From a virus, in the IMG/VR virus record IMGVR_UViG_3300036770_002242, positions 1-63,505 of that record: DNA of 63,505 nucleotides; one strand, written 5' to 3'. Below, in pieces: positions 18,473-25,917 of the stretch. Each line of letters opens with the position of its first letter. Position 1 is the stretch's first letter. The notes beneath the pieces were generated by a model. It worked only from the letters and a program-made list of their open reading frames with translations. It did not search any database and had not been told where the DNA came from. Made by a program: the position numbers and the translations under genes.

Positions 18473-20032
18473 TTATGCCGAAGCTGTTCCGGTTATCTGA
18501 CCAAGCTTGATCACAATAAACTCAGCTGGATACTCAAGGGCCACGCCAACTTCAATGTTAACACGACCATTTTGGATATCAGACTGGCTTGTTGTGCTTG
18601 CATCTACTTTTACGTAGTAAGCCTTGTCTGGACTGGATCCACGCAATCCGCCTTGCTGCCAGTAGCCACGTAGGAACGAGCCAAGGGCAACACGTAATTG
18701 AGACCACAGACGTTCGCTGTTGTTCTCAAATATTGCGAATGCGCTTCTATCAGTCAATTCTTTCTTAATATAGGTAAGAGAACGACGTACGCTGATGTAG
18801 CGATCTCCTGGAGTATTGTTCAGGGTGCGAGCGCCCATTACAACAATTCCGTTTCCAGGAACTTGGCGGATAGCGTTTACTGGAACTGCACCAGTATTTA
18901 GGTCATCCAACTCAACGTTGGTGAACTGACGCTCCGTTGCTACAGCTAGTGCTACGCGGTTTGTCAAACCTGCAGGGGCTTTGAAAACTCCGCGAGAAGC
19001 ATCTGTAGCCAAGAACTGGCCCATCATTGCTGCTCCTGGAGCTTGAGCTCTTGTTGCTCCGCCAGATGCACGTAGAGTGTCTGGAATAAGCAACCATGGG
19101 AAGTACGCGGCAGCGCATCCTCCGTCTGAATCTGGTGCAGCAGCCTTAACCTCTGTAAAGAATGTCTTAGCTGTTGCTACGGTTTCTCCGATAGGTGAAT
19201 CAATAATTGCAAATGCGTCTCCGCGAAGCTCGCAATAGTTGATTAGATCCCCCTGGATATTTATCGCAAGGGTTCTTTCTGTACTTGTTCCTGTTGGAGT
19301 GTAGATATATGCTGCAGCAGGAATGTTAAATAGAAGGGGATTCTGAATAGCGTCAAAAGTAGCTAGAGCTACAGAGTAATCAGTTCTGCTTGGAGCTGAT
19401 CCATTTACGCCACCAGTTAGATCCTTTAGACCATCAATTTCTGGAAGATCGTCAGGAGAAACAGAAGCAGAGTTTTGATCCGCTACTGTTACGTATGCTG
19501 AAGAAGAATTTATGACAGATACCACATAACGAGGATCTGTTGAGTCCATGCTTAGATCAGTAAATTGTTCAAGAAGATTTGAATTAGCTACAGAGCCAAT
19601 TGGAGCTCCATAAACTAAAAGAGTGAATCTATTGCTAGTTCCTGCTTCTTGTACTTCTACTGCAAGGTCATTTCCCCATGCTCCTTGGTTAGCTGCTCGA
19701 ACCAAGAGGGTGTTCAATGCTGAGTTTGAACGGTCTGTCAATACTACAGAGGCCTGCGCTGCTCCTGAGCCTAGAATACGTCGCACATAAAGCTGACGAC
19801 CACCATTGGCAAAGAAGTTGTATGCTGCCCATGTAGTTGGGTATGCGTCTTCAAGACTTCCAAAAGTCTTGACAAATTGTGTCCAAGAAGTTACAAGAAC
19901 TGGAGTTACTGATGGTCCCTTTGCAAGGGTACCCACCAAAGCTCCTGCTGCCGTGCCCACATCTGCAAGCGCGACTTCTTGAGGAAGCTCAACTTCTTGA
20001 ATAAAGACGCCTGGTCTACTATATGTAGCCAT
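18473..20032 (-). CDS. Contractile tail sheath protein
   Basis: A 519-residue sheath protein. The N-terminus 'YSRPGVFIQEVELPQ', then 'GALVGTLAKGP', 'SWTQFVKTFG' and 'YNFFANGGRQLYVRRILG' are sheath hallmarks. The C-terminal 'RYISVRRSLTYIKKELTDRS' and 'YYVKVDASTTSQSDIQNGRV' form the conserved contractile core. This gene is what identifies the phage as contractile. Confidence 0.95.
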   Translation of the reverse strand: MATYSRPGVFIQEVELPQEVALADVGTAAGALVGTLAKGPSVTPVLVTSWTQFVKTFGSLEDAYPTTWAAYNFFANGGRQLYVRRILGSGAAQASVVLTDRSNSALNTLLVRAANQGAWGNDLAVEVQEAGTSNRFTLLVYGAPIGSVANSNLLEQFTDLSMDSTDPRYVVSVINSSSAYVTVADQNSASVSPDDLPEIDGLKDLTGGVNGSAPSRTDYSVALATFDAIQNPLLFNIPAAAYIYTPTGTSTERTLAINIQGDLINYCELRGDAFAIIDSPIGETVATAKTFFTEVKAAAPDSDGGCAAAYFPWLLIPDTLRASGGATRAQAPGAAMMGQFLATDASRGVFKAPAGLTNRVALAVATERQFTNVELDDLNTGAVPVNAIRQVPGNGIVVMGARTLNNTPGDRYISVRRSLTYIKKELTDRSAFAIFENNSERLWSQLRVALGSFLRGYWQQGGLRGSSPDKAYYVKVDASTTSQSDIQNGRVNIEVGVALEYPAEFIVIKLGQITGTASA

Positions 20033-20075
20033 TCGATTTTACTCCTTACTGTTAGGTTTTCTTTGGGTTCCGAAT

Positions 20076-20675
20076 TTATATCTCTATTGGTTCGAAGTCT
20101 GTAAATTGCTCTTCTAGTGTGATGTTTGGTGGTGTTAGCACTTCGTATACTTGGTTCAACTGAGCTGGGAGGAATTCCGAGCTAACTTGAACATTGTAGA
20201 TATTACTGAACAGTCTTTTATCTTGTTCTGTAGTATCTCGTTTAACGAACCCCAGCACATCTACCCTGCGTACAGTGCCATCTTCAGGGATTTGTAGGAG
20301 TCCGAACCTAAGTGGTAAACGACCTGGAGCAAATAACGCATTGATTATTTGTCGATCATGTCGTGGTTGACGAGAGTATGTAGTTATCTGATATAACAAG
20401 TTAACTGGTATTGGATACCAACCCTCGTACTCTTCTTCTGAATCTGCTCCTTCTGGAAGATATCCATAAGGAACATAGCCTCTGTGTGCTCGTTCAAAAG
20501 CTTCATTTATTCCAACAAGCTCAATTGTAATGTATGGGTAGCTCTGTTGACGGATCTCAACGTCTGGCTGACCAAACCAAACCCCTACAGATCTGGTTGG
20601 ATTCCCGGAATCCGCAACAGTTATGCCAGATAGCAGAGTCTTTAGAGCTTGATCTTCATTTATTAAATAAGGCAT
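20076..20675 (-). CDS. Probable tail completion/terminator protein
   Basis: A 199-residue protein encoded directly before the sheath. 'IRQQSYPYITIELVG' and 'PVNLLYQITTYSRQPRHDRQIINALF' match the alpha/beta pattern of tail terminator proteins. A terminator caps the tube and sheath and joins the neck. The assignment rests on fold pattern and synteny, not on a diagnostic motif. Confidence 0.55.
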   Translation of the reverse strand: MPYLINEDQALKTLLSGITVADSGNPTRSVGVWFGQPDVEIRQQSYPYITIELVGINEAFERAHRGYVPYGYLPEGADSEEEYEGWYPIPVNLLYQITTYSRQPRHDRQIINALFAPGRLPLRFGLLQIPEDGTVRRVDVLGFVKRDTTEQDKRLFSNIYNVQVSSEFLPAQLNQVYEVLTPPNITLEEQFTDFEPIEI

Positions 20676-20998
20676 CAGATCAACCTAGCCTTCTTTAAAT
20701 GTTTTTCTATCTCATTTTCCATACCAGTCTGGTACAGATCTTGAAGAAAAGTTCGTATGGCAGGGGCTGGAGGGATTGACTGGGTGCCGTATTCCAGGGT
20801 CAGAATTGAGTTTTTAAACATAGGTGGGTATTGGACGACGTATTCCCCGTCCTCGATACTTACACGTAGATGTGAAGAGACTTCTGCAGGCCAACCTAAA
20901 TCTTTGGCAAAGTCTCTAAGCTCCATAGTTAACTCTGAAGCTGAGTCTTCTGCCGCTTCTGCGTACGCCTTTACTAAGAATTTGGAGAGTGGATTCAC
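20675..20998 (-). CDS. Head-tail joining protein, HK97-gp10-like
   Basis: A 107-residue protein with a helical N-terminus, a central beta hairpin ('GEYVVQYPPMFKNSILTLEYG') and 'PPAPAIRTFL' followed by a C-terminal helix. This matches HK97 gp10-like neck proteins. Its start is GTG, overlapping the previous stop as GTGA, and its end abuts the tail completion gene. Confidence 0.6.
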   Translation of the reverse strand: MNPLSKFLVKAYAEAAEDSASELTMELRDFAKDLGWPAEVSSHLRVSIEDGEYVVQYPPMFKNSILTLEYGTQSIPPAPAIRTFLQDLYQTGMENEIEKHLKKARLI

Positions 20999-21150
20999 TT
21001 ATTCCGAATCCTATTCGTGAGTAGATACCCTGCAACAAGGCCAACAAGAAGGGGTTTCTTGGTGTCTTTGAGGTTAGCTAAACCACGAATGAATTCTTCT
21101 TTATCGGCTTGGGTCTCAGCCCTATTTAGCCGGTTAATAAGTGCAATCAT
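20995..21150 (-). CDS. Small hypothetical protein with C-terminal hydrophobic segment
   Basis: A 51-residue reading frame with a strong ribosome binding site (TGGAGG, six to seven bases before ATG at 21150). Residues 1-30 are polar and helical. A stretch 'PLLVGLVAGYLLTNRI' (33-48) could cross a membrane. The stop overlaps the GTG of the gp10-like gene. First gene after the terminator at 21221-21244. Confidence 0.65.
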   Translation of the reverse strand: MIALINRLNRAETQADKEEFIRGLANLKDTKKPLLVGLVAGYLLTNRIRNK

Positions 21151-21220
21151 AATTCCTCCATTGAGGCGCAAGGTAAAGCAGCAGGGTTCCGGGTTTCCCC
21201 GGCGTCAATCCAAGGATAAA

Positions 21221-21244
21221 GAAAAAGCCCCCATATTGGGGGCT
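21221..21244 (-). terminator. Rho-independent terminator, minus strand
   Basis: AGCCCCC (21226-21232) pairs with GGGGGCT (21238-21244) across a five-base loop. In the minus direction the stem is followed by TTTTTC. It lies seven bases past the end of the Lys-rich gene at 21251. Confidence 0.85.
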
Positions 21245-21250
21245 AAATTC

Positions 21251-21571
21251 TTACTTCTTTTTCTTCTTTTCCCGCTTCTCTTCGGCCTTTTCGCCCTTCT
21301 TGCCCTCTTTCTTTTCGTGGGCTTTTTCCTTCTTTTCTATGCCTTTGATAATCTTCTTGTCAATAGCGATATCTTTACGCATAGTCTTAGGGTTGGCTTT
21401 TTTGCCGTGAGCTTTGTCTTTCTTTTCAAACTCTTCTTTTTGTTCTTTGTCAAGCTTCCTGGTTAGGTAAGCATCGACCGGTTCGTCCTTGGACTTGACG
21501 TACTTGCCCTTCATCATCTTAGCCTTAGGCTTTTTCATTAGGGTCTTCTTTCTGACAGGTGCAGCCACCAC
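21251..21571 (-). CDS. Very Lys/Glu-rich basic protein
   Basis: A 106-residue protein made mostly of Lys, Glu and Ala, ending in a run of Lys. No fold motif is visible. A GTG start at 21571 is used here; an ATG lies at codon 12. Such charged proteins may bind DNA or RNA or be packaged, but this is speculation. It is the last gene before the terminator. Confidence 0.55.
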   Translation of the reverse strand: MVAAPVRKKTLMKKPKAKMMKGKYVKSKDEPVDAYLTRKLDKEQKEEFEKKDKAHGKKANPKTMRKDIAIDKKIIKGIEKKEKAHEKKEGKKGEKAEEKREKKKKK

Positions 21572-21580
21572 AGCCGCAGG

Positions 21581-21685
21581 TTACTTCTTCTTGCTCTGGC
21601 GAGCTGATTTGCACGTGTTGCAGCGGCATTTGCATCCTTTCATAGCTTTGGACTTAGTACATTTACAACCACAGGAAGCACACAT
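21581..21685 (-). CDS. Metallothionein-like cysteine-rich micro-protein
   Basis: A 34-residue frame with eight Cys in two clusters: CASCGCKC at 2-9 and CKCRCNTC at 18-25, then a Lys-rich tail. The Cys-x-Cys spacing resembles metallothioneins, so metal binding is likely. Its ATG shares an A with the upstream TAA (TAATG), and AAAGG lies upstream. The reading frame is too short for statistical proof, but the coupling and Cys pattern argue that it is real. Confidence 0.6.
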   Translation of the reverse strand: MCASCGCKCTKSKAMKGCKCRCNTCKSARQSKKK

Positions 21686-21822
21686 TATTTTTTACCTTTC
21701 TTAGGGGCAGGTACCTTAGATTTTCCTTTACCCTCCGGCACACAGTTAGGGACTTTCTTACCAGCTTGGCTTTTAAAGCCCACCTGGACATAACCTTTCC
21801 AGCAGGGATTACTTTTTGCCAT
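21685..21822 (-). CDS. Small 'CWKGY...VPNCVPE' protein
   Basis: A 45-residue Lys-rich protein with 'NPCWKGYVQVGFKSQAGKK' and 'VPNCVPE', a small motif I have seen in proteins of phages and large viruses of aquatic hosts. Two Cys frame the motif. Function unknown. The start overlaps the previous gene by 14 nt and the end overlaps the next start as TAATG. Confidence 0.65.
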   Translation of the reverse strand: MAKSNPCWKGYVQVGFKSQAGKKVPNCVPEGKGKSKVPAPKKGKK

Positions 21823-21943
21823 TCTTCTTTTTCACCTTCTTGGGTAGTCGCTTACCTTTGGGAGTCTTTTCTTCCCACTCAGCAGCCATCTTAGGGTCAT
21901 TAGCATACATCCACTTACGCTGAGCTTGGGACTTGAATGGCAC
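21809..21943 (-). CDS. Small basic protein, 'FKSQAQRKWMYAN' family
   Basis: A 44-residue protein from a GTG start (GAGG seven bases upstream), beginning 'VPFKSQAQRKWMYANDPKMA' and ending 'LPKKVKKKNGKK'. The pattern PFKSxAQRxWMYAN..P is a recurrent small phage protein of unknown function. It lies four bases after the stop of the 193-residue neck-region gene. Confidence 0.7.
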   Translation of the reverse strand: MPFKSQAQRKWMYANDPKMAAEWEEKTPKGKRLPKKVKKKNGKK

Positions 21944-21946
21944 GGT

Positions 21947-22528
21947 TTAACCTCGGTTTGTTCTAGAAACGAATGGGGTGTAGTTAGCGTATTCCTGGAA
22001 CTGGGGATCATTGATGAGCTCTTCAGCATTAACCTGGTTACAGTCAATTGTAAAGAGGGTATAGTCGTCAGTAATGATTCCCTTAGGGAAGATCTGCTTT
22101 ACCGCAAATACTTGTTTTCTAAAGACCACCCTATCGCGTAGATATGCGTCTGGGTTAGTAGGCAGATACTGAAGCTCTGGGATAACCCTTGATTCTCCAC
22201 CAGATAAGCTGGATCCATCGATGATATCCATGTTAATGGTAATTCTAAGAACGTCGGTGTTGTAGAAGCCTCGTTCACTCTGTACAGTTACGCCCTGGAA
22301 TAGAGCAGCATTAACTACTGGGATTGTATGAGGTCCGTGATATCTACGACCTCCTCCTACGCTGCTTCCCACGTCATAAAGAGCGTCTACTTGGGTTAGG
22401 TCCTGGTCATATAACCACCAGTCGATTTCGTAACCTACAGTACGAACAACTTCTTTGGTGGTACCAGAAATAATAGACCCACGCTCATGTTGGATACTAA
22501 ACCGGCCCTCCCGCTGTTCTCCACGCAC
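21947..22528 (-). CDS. Neck/connector-region structural protein (hypothetical)
   Basis: A 193-residue, mainly beta protein. It has no motif I can name, but its position between capsid-side and tail-side genes and its lack of enzymatic motifs suggest a head completion or neck role. The GTG start at 22528 has GGAG five bases upstream. It lies two bases from the stop of the 74-residue gene. Confidence 0.5.
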   Translation of the reverse strand: MRGEQREGRFSIQHERGSIISGTTKEVVRTVGYEIDWWLYDQDLTQVDALYDVGSSVGGGRRYHGPHTIPVVNAALFQGVTVQSERGFYNTDVLRITINMDIIDGSSLSGGESRVIPELQYLPTNPDAYLRDRVVFRKQVFAVKQIFPKGIITDDYTLFTIDCNQVNAEELINDPQFQEYANYTPFVSRTNRG

Positions 22529-22530
22529 TT

Positions 22531-22755
22531 TTACTCCTCTACTGGAAGGCTGTACTCATCGATTAGAGGGTCGTATGTTGCTCCAACTACTATGTTATGT
22601 GATTCGAGTGGCATTTTGTCTGATACGTCTTTAATTACAGGTTCGCTTAAAAAGATAGCGCCAAGGCGTTCATCGGTATGTAGGATGTCTACAACCTGGT
22701 TATCAATGATAAAAGCAATCTTGACTGGTGGTATTTCTTGAGTGTAATCAGCCAT
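22531..22755 (-). CDS. Hypothetical small beta protein
   Basis: A 74-residue acidic protein ('VKIAFIIDNQVVDILHTDERLGAIFLSEP') with alternating beta strands. The phrase 'KIAFIIDNQVVD' recurs in small phage proteins near neck genes. Function unknown. Its start overlaps the zinc-ribbon gene by eight bases. Confidence 0.55.
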   Translation of the reverse strand: MADYTQEIPPVKIAFIIDNQVVDILHTDERLGAIFLSEPVIKDVSDKMPLESHNIVVGATYDPLIDEYSLPVEE

Positions 22756-22990
22756 TTATTTCCTCCTTATAGATATTGGTTACTGCTTCCCACTTATGTA
22801 ATGGGCAAGAGGCGTTAGGAAGCTTTGTCTTAAGCTTCATTATGCAGCCACACTCTTTGCATTGAGTGGTGGCCTTTATAAATCTATCGCAGGTCTGACA
22901 GATCTCTAGTCTTTTCTGGGCAATATCGGTTTCTACTCGACCTATATTCTTATTGAATAGGTCCCAGGGACGGGCGGGTCTTTCGCTCAT
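22748..22990 (-). CDS. Zinc-ribbon protein
   Basis: An 80-residue protein with CQTCDRF (31-37), CKECGCIM (44-51) and 'KLPNASCPLHKW' (near 57-68). This five-to-six Cys arrangement is a known small phage zinc-ribbon type of unknown function. The conserved Cys-Pro-Leu-x-Lys-Trp end is intact. Confidence 0.75.
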   Translation of the reverse strand: MSERPARPWDLFNKNIGRVETDIAQKRLEICQTCDRFIKATTQCKECGCIMKLKTKLPNASCPLHKWEAVTNIYKEEING

Positions 22991-22998
22991 TTATACTC

Positions 22999-24774
22999 CT
23001 ATATTGTCGCCAAGAAATTGTCTACGGTAGATCCTTGACTTCCTGTGGAAGGCGCCTTAATTATACCCACAGAAGTTCCCTTGGTGGGGGAAGTTGGGGT
23101 ATGGCTTAGATCAGCCCCAAGTTGCGATCCGCCAAGGTTTGATCCAGAATAGGCCTTTGCCGTTATTACGTTACCTACAGTAGTTACGTATACAGAGCCG
23201 ACTGTAGTAAAGCCAGAGTTATTGCTAGATATCTGTAAAGAAGCGGCCTCGCTTACTACTTCAGACACAGAGCTGGCTATTACTAGGGACGATACATAGG
23301 TAGTTACGCTCCTAGTGCCGGTGTAGCAAGAATAAGTTGTGACGCTTCTAGTGCTGGTGTAGCAAGAATAATTAGTGGTGTACGCGGTATAGCAAGAGTA
23401 ATTTGTGGGCTGGTTTACTTGCTGTGTATAGCAAGAGTAGACTGTTCTATTTCTAGTCGAAGTATAACAAGAATAACTTACCGGATTAGTTACGGTACGT
23501 GTAGAGGTATAGCAAGAATAGGTAGTAGGGGTTGTAGTAGTACTATTACTGGTGTAGCAAGAATAAGTGGTTGGCGTAGCTGGGTTATAGCAAGAGTAGC
23601 TAGATAGCTCTTGTCCAGGGCTGCAATAGTAACAAGCAGTATAGGTGTTAATACACTCTCCGGAAATACCTTGACAGCAGTCATATCCAGCTATGCGCTG
23701 CTCATAGGTTTTAGTAATTGATGTTGCCGAATTTGAATAAGATCTAGCAGATCCTGGATTAGTAGTGACGCCAGAACAGCAGCTTCCTGATGGAGGGTTA
23801 CTAGTACTTGTTACTTGACCTTGATTGCAGACTGTGGTGGTTCCACCTCCAGAACTAGTGACGCCAGAACAACAGCTTCCTGAGGGAGGGTTACTAGAAC
23901 CACTAACCTGTCCTTGATCGCAGACTGTAGAGGTTCCACCACCGCTTGTTATAACGCCGGAGCAGCAGTTAGTTCCAGAACAGCTTGAGTTTGAGCACCC
24001 AGTTAGGCCCTGATCGCAAACACTAACAGTTCCACTAGAAACTCCTGAGCAGCAGCTTCCAGAGGGCGGATTACTATAAGAATCTACGTATCCTCCGGTA
24101 CATGCAGTTCCACCTCCGGAAGTAGTTACTCCAGAACAGCAGCTTCCAGAAGGAGGGTTGTTTGTGTTGGTGACCTGACTTTGGTTACAGGTTTGAGAGC
24201 TAGTTATGTCAGAGCAGCAATTTCCAGCAGGAGGACTATAGGTGTTAGTTGCCTGACTCTGATCGCATACTGAAGTGCTTCCAGTAGTTACTCCAGAACA
24301 GCAATTGCCAGCAGGAGGGTTTGAGGTATTGGTAACTTGACTCTGATCACAAAAAGTTTGAGTGCTTGAAGTATACCTAGGATAAGCAGCCCACCAAGAT
24401 CCAGCGGAGCTTATCCAGAAAGAAACGCCAGTTCCACCAGTGGTATCTGTTTGTATCTTTACATCAGTATTTCCAAGGTTAGCCGAAGCTATTGGATATG
24501 TGCTAGCCGCATCATCTGCAATAGCTGTGTTAGAACCACTGATACGCCAGTTTCCGCGTAGAGCTGTCCACACCTGACCTGAGTCAGCTGTTCCTAATCC
24601 ATTTACAGTAGAAGTTCTATTAAACGCATCTTGTATTTTGGATGCAAACCATTGTTTCCATTGTCCACCCACTTTTACGAAGGCGCCAGTAGCGGTTTTC
24701 CATTGACCGCTTACTTTTACAGAAAGACCGCTAGCAGTCCTCCAGACGCCTCCTACTTTGGATGAACCCGGCAT
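22999..24774 (-). CDS. Tail adhesin with cysteine-rich repeat insertion
   Basis: A 591-residue protein. Residues 1-45 hold three short 'VKVSGQWK'-like repeats. A beta-sandwich (laminin-G/concanavalin-like pattern 'DAFNRTSTVNGLGTADSG') begins at about 48, is interrupted at about 135, and resumes at about 492 ('SSLVIASSVSE') to end in 'TVDNFLATI'. The insert holds seven units of about 26-31 residues (C-x-QxQ...NPPSGSCCSGV, CC pairs at 158, 186, 212, 241, 270, 301, 332), a variant unit, then eight YSCY units (393-487). It probably extends a surface loop of a tail fibre or adhesin. No family is claimed for the insert. Confidence 0.7.
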   Translation of the reverse strand: MPGSSKVGGVWRTASGLSVKVSGQWKTATGAFVKVGGQWKQWFASKIQDAFNRTSTVNGLGTADSGQVWTALRGNWRISGSNTAIADDAASTYPIASANLGNTDVKIQTDTTGGTGVSFWISSAGSWWAAYPRYTSSTQTFCDQSQVTNTSNPPAGNCCSGVTTGSTSVCDQSQATNTYSPPAGNCCSDITSSQTCNQSQVTNTNNPPSGSCCSGVTTSGGGTACTGGYVDSYSNPPSGSCCSGVSSGTVSVCDQGLTGCSNSSCSGTNCCSGVITSGGGTSTVCDQGQVSGSSNPPSGSCCSGVTSSGGGTTTVCNQGQVTSTSNPPSGSCCSGVTTNPGSARSYSNSATSITKTYEQRIAGYDCCQGISGECINTYTACYYCSPGQELSSYSCYNPATPTTYSCYTSNSTTTTPTTYSCYTSTRTVTNPVSYSCYTSTRNRTVYSCYTQQVNQPTNYSCYTAYTTNYSCYTSTRSVTTYSCYTGTRSVTTYVSSLVIASSVSEVVSEAASLQISSNNSGFTTVGSVYVTTVGNVITAKAYSGSNLGGSQLGADLSHTPTSPTKGTSVGIIKAPSTGSQGSTVDNFLATI

Positions 24775-25004
24775 TAGACGTACTGCACCCAGATATCTCC
24801 GTCATTCCCACCTGCTGGAGCGTTGGTGGAGACGGTTATGTTTCTAACAACGTTAGAAGATGTAGAAGCAGTAGTTACCTGACCATTGACAACGTTAACT
24901 GCGCCAATAGCTGAAGGGGTTATACCTAAAGCTGCAGGGTTTAGTTGTGGGCTACCAAAAGCTTCCCACTGACTTGTAGTGTTATTCCAGCGCTTTATAG
25001 CCAT
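24774..25004 (-). CDS. Minor tail protein with 'GDIWVQY' end
   Basis: A 76-residue protein: 'IKRWNNTTSQWE' at the start, and a C-terminal 'NAPAGGNDGDIWVQYV', the short motif found in many phage tail and fibre proteins and also in the next gene. It is coupled on both sides by TAATG-type overlaps. Probably a virion component of the fibre block. Confidence 0.6.
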   Translation of the reverse strand: MAIKRWNNTTSQWEAFGSPQLNPAALGITPSAIGAVNVVNGQVTTASTSSNVVRNITVSTNAPAGGNDGDIWVQYV

Positions 25005-25573
25005 TAATTAACTCCATACACTAAAGCTGTACCACCAGAGAATGTTCCGGTAGATAGCGAGATTGTCATTTTAGTTAAGGCTCCAGGAACGGTAAAGGCA
25101 TTTGTATTGTCTAGGATCGTTACGACGTTAGAGTTGTTGGTATACACGCCTTTTAGATATCCCCATGAAAAGCTGGTGGTATCTTGGGTATCTACTATGT
25201 CTACAGACCAGTGGTTAGTATCTACCCCAGATTTTACGTTTGCGATACTAAATAGGGCTGTTCCAGAGGCATAGTTAGTCACATCATCATTTAGAGTTAT
25301 GTTAACCGTAGCGTTTGCTGATGGTTTTACGCCCCTAAATACGACGTATACGTCCTTGTAAAGAGAGATGATAGAAAGATCTACAGATGATCCCGTAAGG
25401 GTTGCTATGGATACAAGGTTCTTACCAGCATTGTTTTGAACGTCAGAGTCCACCCAGATGTCGCCATCGGTAGGGTTAGTGGGCTGGTTAGCACCAAAGA
25501 AAACTCTTTTGCCAGGATAGTCGTCGGTAAATAAAATAGGTCCGACTGGCTGGCCGTTATTTTGAACGGCCAT
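25004..25573 (-). CDS. Minor structural protein, 'GDIWVDS' motif
   Basis: A 189-residue protein with 'NQPTNPTDGDIWVDSD' near 28-43, followed by a beta-rich domain (60-185) without enzymatic motifs. The shared GDIWV motif links it with the 76-residue neighbour. Probably a fibre or fibre-attachment protein. Confidence 0.6.
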   Translation of the reverse strand: MAVQNNGQPVGPILFTDDYPGKRVFFGANQPTNPTDGDIWVDSDVQNNAGKNLVSIATLTGSSVDLSIISLYKDVYVVFRGVKPSANATVNITLNDDVTNYASGTALFSIANVKSGVDTNHWSVDIVDTQDTTSFSWGYLKGVYTNNSNVVTILDNTNAFTVPGALTKMTISLSTGTFSGGTALVYGVN

Positions 25574-25575
25574 GG

Positions 25576-25917
25576 CTATGCTACCTCAGAACCAAATGCC
25601 TGGAATGTAAGGTTTGCTGTAGATGCGACAACAGTGATCGTATCTGAAGCAGACAGGGTAACTCCAAGGGTAAAGGTGGTAGTAGTGTTAGCCGGGATAG
25701 CGGCATCGTAAGCAAGATACTGCTTGTTATCCAGGGCAGCGTTATCCTCACGGATAGCTATACGGTAGGTTGCTGCGGAGGTTCCGCGATTACAAACTAC
25801 GATGGTAGATACCACAGCAGCGCTTCCCGCAGTAGAGGAGACAGCATACAGTTGGCTTCCTCCAGATACGTTGGCTGCTGGGGCAACCTGACCTAAAATT
25901 TTATAAGTCGTCGCCAA
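25576..25917 (-). CDS. Small beta-rich virion protein
   Basis: A 113-residue protein: 'YKILGQVAPAANVSGGSQLY', 'VVSTIVVCNRGTSAATYRIAI' and a Thr-rich 'NTTTTFTLG' strand. It has a single jelly-roll-like beta domain pattern, common in small phage structural proteins. Its start lies inside the end of the glycosyltransferase gene (17 nt overlap). Confidence 0.6.
   Translation of the reverse strand: MATTYKILGQVAPAANVSGGSQLYAVSSTAGSAAVVSTIVVCNRGTSAATYRIAIREDNAALDNKQYLAYDAAIPANTTTTFTLGVTLSASDTITVVASTANLTFQAFGSEVA

Noticed and set aside
21017-21466. 149-residue plus-strand frame rich in Leu/Phe
   Set aside because: It is the antisense of Lys/Glu-rich coding sequence, which always yields Phe/Leu-rich shadows, and it crosses the terminator.
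21832-22047. 71-residue minus-strand frame
   Set aside because: It overlaps the supported 193-residue and 44-residue genes in another frame and lacks a ribosome site.
23300-24350. CRISPR-like array in the repeated region
   Set aside because: Repeats are in frame, differ between copies, and encode Cys-rich protein units; no constant repeat/spacer pattern.
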